From Porphyrobacter sp. UBA7686 (lineage in GTDB: Bacteria; Pseudomonadota; Alphaproteobacteria; Sphingomonadales; Sphingomonadaceae): 8,769 bases of DNA. Made by a program: the position numbers and the translations under genes. Below, in pieces: positions 1-7,006 of this stretch. Every line of letters begins with the position of its first letter. Position 1 is the first letter of the stretch. Location: contig DLGU01000096.1 of assembly GCA_002482865.1 (NCBI GenBank), forward strand, positions 1,515 to 10,283, given 5' to 3'. A model generated the notes under the pieces. The model worked only from the letters and a program-made list of their open reading frames with translations, had not been told where the DNA came from and made no database searches.

Positions 1-384
1 GACGGCGATCTGGCGCGGTTCATTGCTTCAGCCATCGACAATCCTGAGGCTGCGAACCGCATCCTCCCCATCGGCGGCCCCGGCCCGGCGATCTCCTTGC
101 GCGAGGCGGGCGAGATGCTGTTTGAAGCCGCAGGCAAACCGCCGCGGTTCAAATCGGTCTCGCCCCAGATCTTCACCTATGCCGAGCGGGCGCTAGGCCT
201 TGGCGCAGGCCTTTCTGATTGGTTCGCCGAGAAAGCCGAATATGCCCGCATCGCGCGTTACTATGCGACCGAGTCGATGCTGGTGCGCGATCCGGCGACC
301 GGCGAATATTCCGCCGAGCTCACCCCCGAATACGGCAGCGAGACCCTTCGCGCGCATTACGAGCGGCTGCTAACCGGGGTCTAG
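1..384 (+). CDS. bciA: Divinyl chlorophyllide a 8-vinyl-reductase, BciA type, 3' end only
   Basis: The reading frame is open from the first base of the window to a TAG at 382-384, giving 127 C-terminal residues; the start lies outside. The segment begins DGDLARFIA, continues with LPIGGPGPAIS, and ends with ARYYATESMLVRDPATGEY and a C-terminal GSETLRAHYERLL. I recognise these as the C-terminal signature of BciA, the NAD(P)H-dependent, atypical-SDR (NmrA-like) enzyme that reduces the C8 vinyl group of divinyl (proto)chlorophyllide during bacteriochlorophyll synthesis. It acts in the cytoplasm or at the membrane surface. The Rossmann NAD(P)-binding N-terminus is not visible, so cofactor residues cannot be checked. 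The gene converges on the GH42 gene and overlaps it by 15 bp. It implies a phototrophic or formerly phototrophic host. A different NmrA-family reductase is the main alternative, but the YYATESMLV block makes BciA the best call. Confidence 0.85.
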   Translation, partial: DGDLARFIASAIDNPEAANRILPIGGPGPAISLREAGEMLFEAAGKPPRFKSVSPQIFTYAERALGLGAGLSDWFAEKAEYARIARYYATESMLVRDPATGEYSAELTPEYGSETLRAHYERLLTGV

Positions 385-2271
385 ATGCCAGCTGGCGGGG
401 CCGAGCGTAACGCCAAGATGGGGCACGAACACCGGCGCGGCACTGTAATTGAATGTGAAAACATGGGTGCGCGTGCGGCGGATGCGGATGCCTTCGGGCA
501 AGTGGGTCAGTCTCACATCGGCCTCGCCCGCCATGCGTTCCACCAGCAGTCCGAGCAGCGAGGCGTCGGGCCAGATCGCGCAGTAGCGGATATTGGCGTG
601 GGCGTAGACCACGCCGCGTCCCTCGGCATCGGCCCATTCGGGCGCAAGGTCGCTCGCCACATCTTCGCGCCATCGGGTGACGGCGAAGCCCACTGCCGGT
701 TCGGCGATGCCATCGCGCAGGCTCTCGACGCGGGTGACAGTCAGCGGGATCACATCGCGCAGTCCACCCGGCGCAAGGCCGTCAGGGATGCAGAAGCTGT
801 CAGTCTTGCTGCCTGAGCGCGGCCCGACCAGCACCGGACAGGTGAGCGCGCCGAGCTTGTCGGCAAAGCCTTCGGGCAGGATTGGCAGGCTCGGCACCAC
901 CACCATGCGGTAGCCCGCAAGGTCAGCATCCGGCGACACGATATCGACATCCAGCCCCCGCGCCCGCAGCGCCGAGTACCAAGTGAACACCAGCTCCAGA
1001 TAGCGGAAGCTGGCCCCCTGCGGCTGGATGCCGATCACCCATGCCGCCGCATAGGAAAACACCAGCGCGACCGGAACCTGCGCGGTCTGCTGCGGGCCGA
1101 TGGCGGCGAGCACTTCTGCTGCCTGCCGCACTTCGGGCGCGGCTTCGGCCTCGGTGCTGTCGGGACGCAGGAGGCCAGCGTGCATCTGCTCTTGCGCGAA
1201 GGGCGCCTGTCGCCAGCGGAAATAGCTCGTCAGCTCAGCCCCGTGCGCGGCAGCCTCCAGCGTCCACAGCAGCACCATCCCCGGCAGCGGCGCGGGGTTG
1301 AAGCGCGCCCAGTTCACCGGCCCCGGCTGCTGCTCCATCACCCCCCAGCGGCCGTTTGAGCACCCTCGGTAGAGATCATGGTGGAAGGCGGCGATATCGG
1401 GGTGGCCTTGCCTGAGATACGCTTGCTTCTCCTCGGCTGAGAACCAGAACTGTTCGAGGAAGCCGAGCGGATAGGAATCCCACGTCGCGACATCGATGTC
1501 GCGGCCCACGGCGTGGTGATCGAACTCGGTGAAAAAGCCCATGAAGTTGTGGGTGATGTCCACGCCCGGCGCATGGGCACGGATGATATCGACCTGTTCG
1601 CGGTTGAAGCTCGCCACCTGATCCGAAGCAAAGCGGCGGTAGTCGAGCCAATGCGCCGGGTTCGCTTCGGTCACCGTCAGATGCGGCGGATCGACCTCGG
1701 CGAAGGAGCGATACTCCATGCTCCAGAAGACATTGCCCCATGCCGCGTTGAGCGCCTCCGCCGTGCCGTAACGCGCCGCCAGCCAGCCCCGGAACGAGGC
1801 GGCAGCGGCGTCCGAGAAGCTCAGCACCGCGTCATGGCAACCATATTCATTATCGGTCTGCCACATCACGACCGCCGGGTGCGCGCCGTAACGTTCCGCC
1901 AGCGCGGTGGTGATCCGGCGGCACTCCGCGCGGTAGCCTTCGTGGCTGAAGCAGTAGTGCCGCCGCGAACCGAAGCCGCGCGGTCGGCCTTGCTCGTCGA
2001 TGGCGACCATGTCGGGCATCTGATCGACCAGCCACTTGGGCGGCGTCGCGGTCGGCGTGCCGAGGATCACTTGCAGGCCCGCCGCGTGCAGCGTTGCGAT
2101 CGCGCGGTCGAGCCAGCCCCAATCGTAACGGCCGGAATCAGGCTCGATGCGGCTCCACGCGAACTCCCCGATCCGCACGAGGCTGAGGCCCATTGCTGCC
2201 ATCCGCCGCGCGTCCTCCGCCCAGATCGCCTCGGGCCAATGTTCGGGATAGTAACAGCAGCCGAGTTTCAC
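370..2271 (-). CDS. Beta-galactosidase, glycoside hydrolase family 42 (second gene of minus-strand operon)
   Basis: Predicted 633-residue enzyme, close to the usual GH42 length of about 650-690, that hydrolyses terminal beta-galactosyl bonds. The N-terminus has the family motif GCCYYPEHWPEAIW (residues 4-17). The TIM-barrel carries WQTDNEYG with the expected acid/base Glu142, and VMEQQPGPVNW with the expected nucleophile Glu313. Trimerisation-like and C-terminal beta domains follow. No signal peptide is visible, so it is probably cytoplasmic. Of the four zinc-binding cysteines known in Thermus-type GH42 enzymes, only Cys107 has an obvious counterpart; the cluster after NEYGCHD is replaced by Ser/Ala-rich sequence. 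I chose the GTG start at 2271: it directly precedes the conserved motif, has GGAG eight bases upstream (complement of 2280-2283), and overlaps the GH36 stop as GTGA, suggesting translational coupling. The frame stays open further upstream to 2379, but that part encodes the GH36 C-terminus in another frame. The exact galactoside substrate cannot be read from sequence. Confidence 0.93.
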   Translation of the reverse strand: MKLGCCYYPEHWPEAIWAEDARRMAAMGLSLVRIGEFAWSRIEPDSGRYDWGWLDRAIATLHAAGLQVILGTPTATPPKWLVDQMPDMVAIDEQGRPRGFGSRRHYCFSHEGYRAECRRITTALAERYGAHPAVVMWQTDNEYGCHDAVLSFSDAAAASFRGWLAARYGTAEALNAAWGNVFWSMEYRSFAEVDPPHLTVTEANPAHWLDYRRFASDQVASFNREQVDIIRAHAPGVDITHNFMGFFTEFDHHAVGRDIDVATWDSYPLGFLEQFWFSAEEKQAYLRQGHPDIAAFHHDLYRGCSNGRWGVMEQQPGPVNWARFNPAPLPGMVLLWTLEAAAHGAELTSYFRWRQAPFAQEQMHAGLLRPDSTEAEAAPEVRQAAEVLAAIGPQQTAQVPVALVFSYAAAWVIGIQPQGASFRYLELVFTWYSALRARGLDVDIVSPDADLAGYRMVVVPSLPILPEGFADKLGALTCPVLVGPRSGSKTDSFCIPDGLAPGGLRDVIPLTVTRVESLRDGIAEPAVGFAVTRWREDVASDLAPEWADAEGRGVVYAHANIRYCAIWPDASLLGLLVERMAGEADVRLTHLPEGIRIRRTRTHVFTFNYSAAPVFVPHLGVTLGPASWHLDPG

Positions 2272-4370
2272 GCGATTTTCTCCAGCGCGATCAGCCACGC
2301 GGTTTCGGGATGGGTGAGGGGGAGGGCAAGGCCCTGCGTCATCAGCGCCGAGCCGGACAGGGTCAGGCCGTCGCGCCATGCGTCAGGATTGGCGAGGTAG
2401 TGCCTTGCTCTCGGTGGCCAAGGCTCGGGCAAGGTGACGCGGTAACGCGCTTGCGGCTCCAGCCCCACAAAGCGGACGGGCGCGGCATCGAACACGGGCG
2501 AGAAACCGGTCTGCGCGGCGAGCGCCAGCGCCTTGTCGTAATGTGTCACCATCATCCCCGTCACGCCCGCGTCAGGATGATCGAGCCGCCACAGCGCGCC
2601 CGAATGCAGCACCCCGCGCCACTGCTTGTAGAGCGCGATATGCGCCGCCAGCGTGGCGCGTTCCTTGTCGGTCATGCGGGCCGGATCGGCTTCCACGCCC
2701 ATGTGGCCGAACATCGCCACTTTGGCGCGGAAATCCATCGCCGCCCGCCGCCCGGTGATCGGATTGGGCGAGGGGCCGACATGGCTGCCCAGCACTTCCA
2801 GCGGCAGGAATTGCGACCATGCGGGGATAATCCTGAGGCGCTCAATCGCGTCGTTGTTGTCGGATGGCCAGACACGGTGGGTGCGGGAGAGAACGGCCAT
2901 GTCGATCCGCCCGCCGCCGCTCGAACAGCTTTCGATCTCGATATGGGGATGCGCGGTGCGCAGGCGGTCGACCAGATCGTAGAAGCCCTCGGTCTGGCGC
3001 GGGGCCGAGGGGAAGAGGTCGCGGTTGTGATCCCACTTGAGGTAGGCGATGGGGTGCTCGGCCAGCAGCGCATCGAGGCGCTGGAACAGATAATCCCGCA
3101 CCTCTGCGCGGGCCATATCGAGCACTAACTGCCCCCGCATCGTTGCCCGCTCCGCCCCACCTTCAGCGTGCAGGCACCAGTCGGGGTGCTGGCGGTAGAG
3201 GTCGCTATCGGGCGAGACCATTTCCGGCTCCACCCACAGGCCGAAATCCATGCCGAGCGCGTGGGCGCGCTCGATCAGCGGGGTGAGGCCGTTTGGGAAA
3301 ACATCGGGTGAGACGAACCAGTCGCCAAGGCTGGTCTGGTCGTTGCGACGGCCTCCGAACCACCCGTCGTCCAGAACGAACCGTTCGATGCCCAGTGCGG
3401 CGGCATCCTCGGCCAGCGCGATCAAGCCGGCTTCGGAGAGGTCAAAGCCGAGTGCTTCCCATGAGTTGAGATGCACCTTGCGCTGGCCCCATGTGGCGCG
3501 CCACGGCAGAACTTCGGTGCGCGCGTACACGTGGAACGCCTGCGCCAATGCCGAACGATCGGGCGCGAGGGCGAACATGGCTGGCGGCGTGGTAAAGCTC
3601 TCGCCCGGCGGCAGCACCACTTCGCCCCGCGACCAGCCTGCGCCCATCATCAGCATGGCGCGCCCGTCACCCGAGCCTTGCGCGTCGGGGGCAAGCGTGA
3701 GCCACGCGTCGCCGCTCCACGCAAGGTGCGCGCCGAGCGTCTCCTCTCCCGCATGGAGCAGCACCCAGCCCGCGCCGGCGAACCCCGGCTTGCCGATGGC
3801 GCTTTCCCGCATGATGCCGCCGGAGGCAATCGCACTGCGGTGTTCCTGCATTTCTGCGGCCCAGCGGCCGGAAAAAGCGGTGAATTGGGTGAAGCGTGCA
3901 GGCACTGGCAGGGCAAGCGCGGCGAGCCGTTCCACTTCCAGCGGTGTCTCGCTGCGGTTGCTTATCGTGCAAGCCGCAGAAACGACATCGCCTGCGCCAA
4001 TACGCCAACTGACGTTGACGGCGACACCTGCAATCGGGTCGCTGAACTCGAATATCGTCTGCCCTTCGCCAGACTGGCAGGTTACAAGCCGCAAGTCGGT
4101 GTCCACTGCCCGGCCATCCCGGCGCAGGGCGAGCGCTGGCGTCCCGCTCCACCCGCCCTTGCGTTCGGGCAGCACGCCCGGCACCGGCGGCACATCGGGT
4201 TGGCTTTCGTGCCGCCCGCGCGCGGTGGCGGCGGAGAGTGCGGCGAGATCCTCGCCATCGGGCAGGCGCGCGCCTGCATAGACGCAGTCCGCCGTGCCGC
4301 CTGTTTCCAATGCGAACACCAGCGTCACCGCCGCCCCGTCCAGCCGCACAAACTCCCGCGATCCGCTCAA
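2268..4370 (-). CDS. Alpha-galactosidase, glycoside hydrolase family 36 (first gene of minus-strand operon)
   Basis: Predicted 700-residue cytoplasmic enzyme that removes terminal alpha-1,6-galactose from melibiose- or raffinose-type sugars. An N-terminal beta-sandwich (about 1-270) precedes a (beta/alpha)8 barrel (about 290-600) and a C-terminal beta domain. Barrel motifs in order are LNSWEALGFD near 304, FVLDDGWFGGR, LWVEPEMVSPDSDLY, YLKWDHNRD with the expected nucleophile Asp447, SCSSGGGRID, and VWPSDNNDAIERL with the expected acid/base Asp504. Length is normal for the short GH36 subgroup. No signal peptide is seen. The start is a TTG at 4370, chosen because a strong Shine-Dalgarno GAGGAGAGG (complement of 4381-4389) lies ten bases upstream and the frame-aligned alternative, GTG at 4349, is less well placed. 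The frame is open much further upstream, to 6086, but that stretch is antisense to the symporter and galT. The stop overlaps the GH42 GTG start by four bases. Confidence 0.93.
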   Translation of the reverse strand: MSGSREFVRLDGAAVTLVFALETGGTADCVYAGARLPDGEDLAALSAATARGRHESQPDVPPVPGVLPERKGGWSGTPALALRRDGRAVDTDLRLVTCQSGEGQTIFEFSDPIAGVAVNVSWRIGAGDVVSAACTISNRSETPLEVERLAALALPVPARFTQFTAFSGRWAAEMQEHRSAIASGGIMRESAIGKPGFAGAGWVLLHAGEETLGAHLAWSGDAWLTLAPDAQGSGDGRAMLMMGAGWSRGEVVLPPGESFTTPPAMFALAPDRSALAQAFHVYARTEVLPWRATWGQRKVHLNSWEALGFDLSEAGLIALAEDAAALGIERFVLDDGWFGGRRNDQTSLGDWFVSPDVFPNGLTPLIERAHALGMDFGLWVEPEMVSPDSDLYRQHPDWCLHAEGGAERATMRGQLVLDMARAEVRDYLFQRLDALLAEHPIAYLKWDHNRDLFPSAPRQTEGFYDLVDRLRTAHPHIEIESCSSGGGRIDMAVLSRTHRVWPSDNNDAIERLRIIPAWSQFLPLEVLGSHVGPSPNPITGRRAAMDFRAKVAMFGHMGVEADPARMTDKERATLAAHIALYKQWRGVLHSGALWRLDHPDAGVTGMMVTHYDKALALAAQTGFSPVFDAAPVRFVGLEPQARYRVTLPEPWPPRARHYLANPDAWRDGLTLSGSALMTQGLALPLTHPETAWLIALEKIA

Positions 4371-4475
4371 GCGCTCTAGTCCTCTCCTCGCAGCCGGTGA
4401 TGGCAAATGCCCCAAGACTTGTCCGGCGTTCCGCAATGCGCTGTAACCGCGCCCAGCGAGAGGGGAAAGCACGCA
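4371..4475. promoter_or_regulatory. Divergent control region between the glycosidase and symporter-gal operons
   Basis: This 105-bp gap separates the TTG start of the GH36 gene from the ATG start of the symporter and must hold the signals for both operons. Both ends carry strong ribosome-binding sites: GAGGAGAGG on the minus strand (4381-4389) and GAGAGGGGA on the plus strand (4458-4466). A weak imperfect dyad GGCAAATGCC lies at 4402-4411. I cannot match it to a known LacI, GntR or other sugar-regulator operator. The shared gap makes co-regulation of the two operons likely, but that is inferred from layout. Confidence 0.6.
4419..4447 (+). promoter_or_regulatory. Possible sigma-70-like promoter for the symporter-galT-galK operon
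   Basis: TTGTCC at 4419-4424 and TGTAAC at 4442-4447 are separated by 17 bp. Each hexamer matches the sigma-70 consensus at four of six positions. Transcription would begin near 4454, giving a leader of roughly 20 bases that contains the GAGAGGGGA ribosome-binding site. The match is modest and could be chance. Confidence 0.3.
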
Positions 4476-5954
4476 ATGACAGATGCCATGACCGGCAACA
4501 GCCTGATCCAGATTGCCGTCTGCCTCGGCGTGACGGCAATCATCGGGCTGGTGACCTGGCTCACGATCCGCAGAGAAAAGCATGATGGATCGCGCAAGGA
4601 CGTCTATCTGGCGGGGGGCAAGCTGAGCTGGCTGTTCGTGGCAGGCGCGATCACGCTGACGAACCTCTCCACCGATCAACTGGTGGGGATGAACGGCAAC
4701 CAGATGCTGCTGCTCGCCTGGTGGGAGATCAGCGGGTTCATCGGTCTGCTGATCCTCGCCTTCGTGTTCGTGCCGATCTATTACCGCTCCGGGGTGACGA
4801 CCGTGACCGAGCTGCTGGAACAGCGCTACGGCGGCGGCGGCATCCGTACGCTGGTGTCGGCGCTGTTCCTGTTCGGGATGGTGCTGATCTATCTGCCCGC
4901 CGGACTTTATTCGGGGGCGCTGTTCCTCAAGACCGCCGGGATCGACCTGCCGCTGCTGGTGCTCGCGGGGTTCCTCGGCGTGGTCGCGGCGGCCTATACC
5001 ATGGCGGGCGGATTGCGCGCAGTCGCGGTGATGGAGACCTATGCCGGGATTGGGGTGCTGGCGATTGCGGTGCTGATCGTGGTGTTGGCGCTGAACGCGG
5101 TCGATTGGGACATCGCGCGCGGGGTTCCGGCAGAGCGGCTGACCATGGTGGGCGGCGCGGACTCCCCCATCCCGTTCCACACCTTGTTCACCGGTATGAT
5201 CTTCATCCAGATCTATTACTGGTCGACCAACCAGCCGATCACCCAGAAGGCGATGGCCGCCCCCAATGTGCGAGAGGCGCAGAAAGGCGTGCTGGCCGCC
5301 GCTGTGGTGCGCATTCTGATCATTCCGGCGATTGTCGTGATCCCCGGCGTGGTCGCCTACCAGCTGTTCGGCGATATCGACGATGCCGCCTATGGCCGGC
5401 TGGTCGGCGCCGTGCTGCCGCCGTGGCTGTCCGGCATCTTCGCCGCCGCCATCGCTGCAGCGGTGATCGCGCATACGGCGGCGGTGATGAACGCCGCGGT
5501 CGGCCTCTATGCGGTCGATTTCCACGAGAAGTTCGTCGCCAAGGTTGAGAGTCACTGGCGGCTGTCGAGCATCGTCACGGTGCTGCTGACGATCAGCTCG
5601 ATTGCGCTCGTGCCGGTGTTTGCTTCGGCCAAGAGCATCATCAACCTGCTCCAGCAATTGAACGGCCTCAGCTCCATGCCGATCCTGTCGGCCTTCGCGG
5701 TCGGGTTGCTGTTTACCGGGGTGGAATCGCGCGCGGCGATTATCGGCGTGCTGTGGGGTTTTGCGTTCTATGCGGCCTATACCTTCATCGCTCTGCCGAT
5801 GGGCGCCGTCACGCTGCATTACATCGATATGATGGTGGTGACGCTGGTGACGAGCATTATCGCAGCGCTCGCCTTCAACCGCTTCGTGCTGGGCGGGCGG
5901 GCCACATTCGCCCCGCGTTCGGCCTTTGCGCAGCGGGTGGCCGGAGCGGGCTGA
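4476..5954 (+). CDS. Sodium:solute symporter family (SGLT/YidK-like) sugar transporter
   Basis: Predicted 492-residue inner-membrane protein with about 13 hydrophobic segments, slightly shorter than the 14-TM Vibrio SGLT. The first spans about residues 8-32 and the last about 446-475. Recognisable SSS features are DVYLAGGKLSWLFVAGA, LTNLSTDQLVGMNG (a close match to the YidK/SGLT first core helix), LPAGLYSGALF, and YYWSTNQPITQKAMAA followed by REAQKGVLAA, which matches the SGLT WCTNQ..VQR..A block. These point to the sugar-transporting clade rather than proline, pantothenate or acetate carriers. Location with galT, galK and two galactosidases suggests galactose or a small galactoside as substrate. 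I chose ATG 4476 because GAGAGGGGA lies just upstream; the in-frame ATG at 4407 would add 23 residues with no membrane character and would consume most of the control region. In a remembered alignment the two sodium-2 site hydroxyl residues of the eighth core helix are Ala332 and His333 here. The stop and the galT start share one base (TGATG). Confidence 0.9.
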   Translation: MTDAMTGNSLIQIAVCLGVTAIIGLVTWLTIRREKHDGSRKDVYLAGGKLSWLFVAGAITLTNLSTDQLVGMNGNQMLLLAWWEISGFIGLLILAFVFVPIYYRSGVTTVTELLEQRYGGGGIRTLVSALFLFGMVLIYLPAGLYSGALFLKTAGIDLPLLVLAGFLGVVAAAYTMAGGLRAVAVMETYAGIGVLAIAVLIVVLALNAVDWDIARGVPAERLTMVGGADSPIPFHTLFTGMIFIQIYYWSTNQPITQKAMAAPNVREAQKGVLAAAVVRILIIPAIVVIPGVVAYQLFGDIDDAAYGRLVGAVLPPWLSGIFAAAIAAAVIAHTAAVMNAAVGLYAVDFHEKFVAKVESHWRLSSIVTVLLTISSIALVPVFASAKSIINLLQQLNGLSSMPILSAFAVGLLFTGVESRAAIIGVLWGFAFYAAYTFIALPMGAVTLHYIDMMVVTLVTSIIAALAFNRFVLGGRATFAPRSAFAQRVAGAG

Positions 5955-6991
5955 TGGCGGTCGATTTCGCCCGCCCGCATCGGCGTTACAACCCGCTGAC
6001 CGGCGGCTGGGTGCAGGTGTCCCCGCAGCGCATGGGGCGGCCATGGCAGGGGGAGGTGAGCCCGCCCGATCCGCCGCCGCCCTCATACGATCCTGCCTGC
6101 TACCTCTGCCCCGGCAACCCCCGCGTCGGCGGCGAGGTGAATCCGGCCTATGAGGGCGTCCATGTCTTCGACAACGACTTCCCGGCGCTGGCCGAGGATC
6201 AGCCGAGCGCAGCGGATCACGACCCGCTGCTGCGCGCCGAGGCTTCGGCGGGTGTGTGCCGGGTCATCTGCTTCTCCCCCGATCACGGCAAGTCGTTACC
6301 GCTGCTCACGCCGGAGCAACTGCGCGCCGTGGTTGACGTGTGGGCCGATCAGACCGCCGACTTGGGTGAGCGCTTTGCCAATGTGCAGGTGTTCGAGAAC
6401 AAGGGCGCGATGATGGGGTGTTCCAACCCCCATCCCCACGGGCAGGTCTGGGCGACGACGCACCTCCCGCAGGAACTCGCCGCCGAGGACGCTCACCAGC
6501 GCGCTTACTTCGCCGAGCACGGAAGGGCGCTGCTGCTTGACACTGCGACCCGTGAAGCCACCAGCGCGCGCGTGGTGGAGATCAACGATGACTGGCTCGC
6601 CATCGTCCCCTTCTGGGCGGCCTGGCCGTTCGAGACGCTGCTGCTGCCGCGCTTTGCTGTGCAGCGGATGCCGCAGCTGACCGATGGCCAGCGCGCCAGC
6701 CTCGCCAGCCTCCTCAAGGCGCTGACCACGCGTTACGACAACCTGTTCCAGACCAGCTTTCCCTATTCGATGGGCTGGCATCAGGCGCCTTATGGCCCGG
6801 ATTCCTTGTCGCCTGATATCGACCACTGGCAACTCCACGCGCATTTCTACCCGCCGCTGCTGCGCTCGGCTGAGGTGCGCAAGTTCATGGTGGGTTACGA
6901 GATGCTGGCCGAGCCTCAGCGCGACCTCACCCCGGAACGCGCGGCAGAGATGTTGCGCGCGGTCAGCGGTCTGGTGCATTACCGCGCCTAA
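5954..6991 (+). CDS. galT: Galactose-1-phosphate uridylyltransferase
   Basis: Predicted 345-residue cytoplasmic HIT-superfamily enzyme, near the 348 residues of E. coli GalT. It exchanges galactose-1-phosphate with UDP-glucose to give UDP-galactose and glucose-1-phosphate, the second Leloir step. The structural zinc ligands are visible as CYLC (Cys49, Cys52), His111 in CFSPDHGKSLPLL and His160. The catalytic nucleophile is His162 in GCSNPHPHGQVW. Near the C-terminus WHQAP and HWQLHAHFYPPLLRSAEVRKFM carry the second metal-site histidines, and the sequence then follows E. coli GalT closely (VGYEMLAEPQRDLT). A proline-rich stretch PPDPPPP at 37-43 precedes the zinc motif. The ATG start at 5954 overlaps the symporter stop by one base, with GGAG at 5943-5946 as ribosome-binding site. 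A longer open frame reaches back to 5753, inside the symporter gene, and is not used. galK follows after 15 bp. Confidence 0.97.
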   Translation: MAVDFARPHRRYNPLTGGWVQVSPQRMGRPWQGEVSPPDPPPPSYDPACYLCPGNPRVGGEVNPAYEGVHVFDNDFPALAEDQPSAADHDPLLRAEASAGVCRVICFSPDHGKSLPLLTPEQLRAVVDVWADQTADLGERFANVQVFENKGAMMGCSNPHPHGQVWATTHLPQELAAEDAHQRAYFAEHGRALLLDTATREATSARVVEINDDWLAIVPFWAAWPFETLLLPRFAVQRMPQLTDGQRASLASLLKALTTRYDNLFQTSFPYSMGWHQAPYGPDSLSPDIDHWQLHAHFYPPLLRSAEVRKFMVGYEMLAEPQRDLTPERAAEMLRAVSGLVHYRA

Positions 6992-7006
6992 CGAAGGGAA
7001 CGCAGC

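Noticed and set aside
2272..2379. N-terminal extension of GH42 upstream to 2379.
   Set aside because: The extra 36 residues are Arg/Pro-rich, unlike any GH42 N-terminus, and lie inside the GH36 gene. GTG 2271 sits directly before the conserved motif and forms a GTGA overlap.
2193..3128. Plus-strand open frame of 311 codons opposite the GH36 and GH42 genes.
   Set aside because: Arg/His/Gly-rich translation without motifs, lying antisense to two well-supported glycosidases. It is a codon-bias shadow, as are similar plus-strand frames at 1513-2400, 3250-4281 and 3471-4379.
4381..4465. Inverted repeat between CCTCTC (4381-4386) and GAGAGG (4458-4463) as an operator.
   Set aside because: The symmetry is explained by two purine-rich ribosome-binding sites facing opposite directions.
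4407..4475. Upstream ATG at 4407 as the symporter start.
   Set aside because: It lacks a ribosome-binding site, adds a non-hydrophobic 23-residue tail and occupies the control region. ATG 4476 has GAGAGGGGA upstream.
4371..6086. Minus-strand open frame extending the GH36 frame by 572 codons to 6086.
   Set aside because: It is antisense to the symporter and the start of galT. Its translation is rich in Arg, His, Gln and Asp with no recognisable domain, as expected from the opposite strand of GC-biased coding DNA. The GH36 ribosome-binding site and domain start at 4370 explain the real gene.
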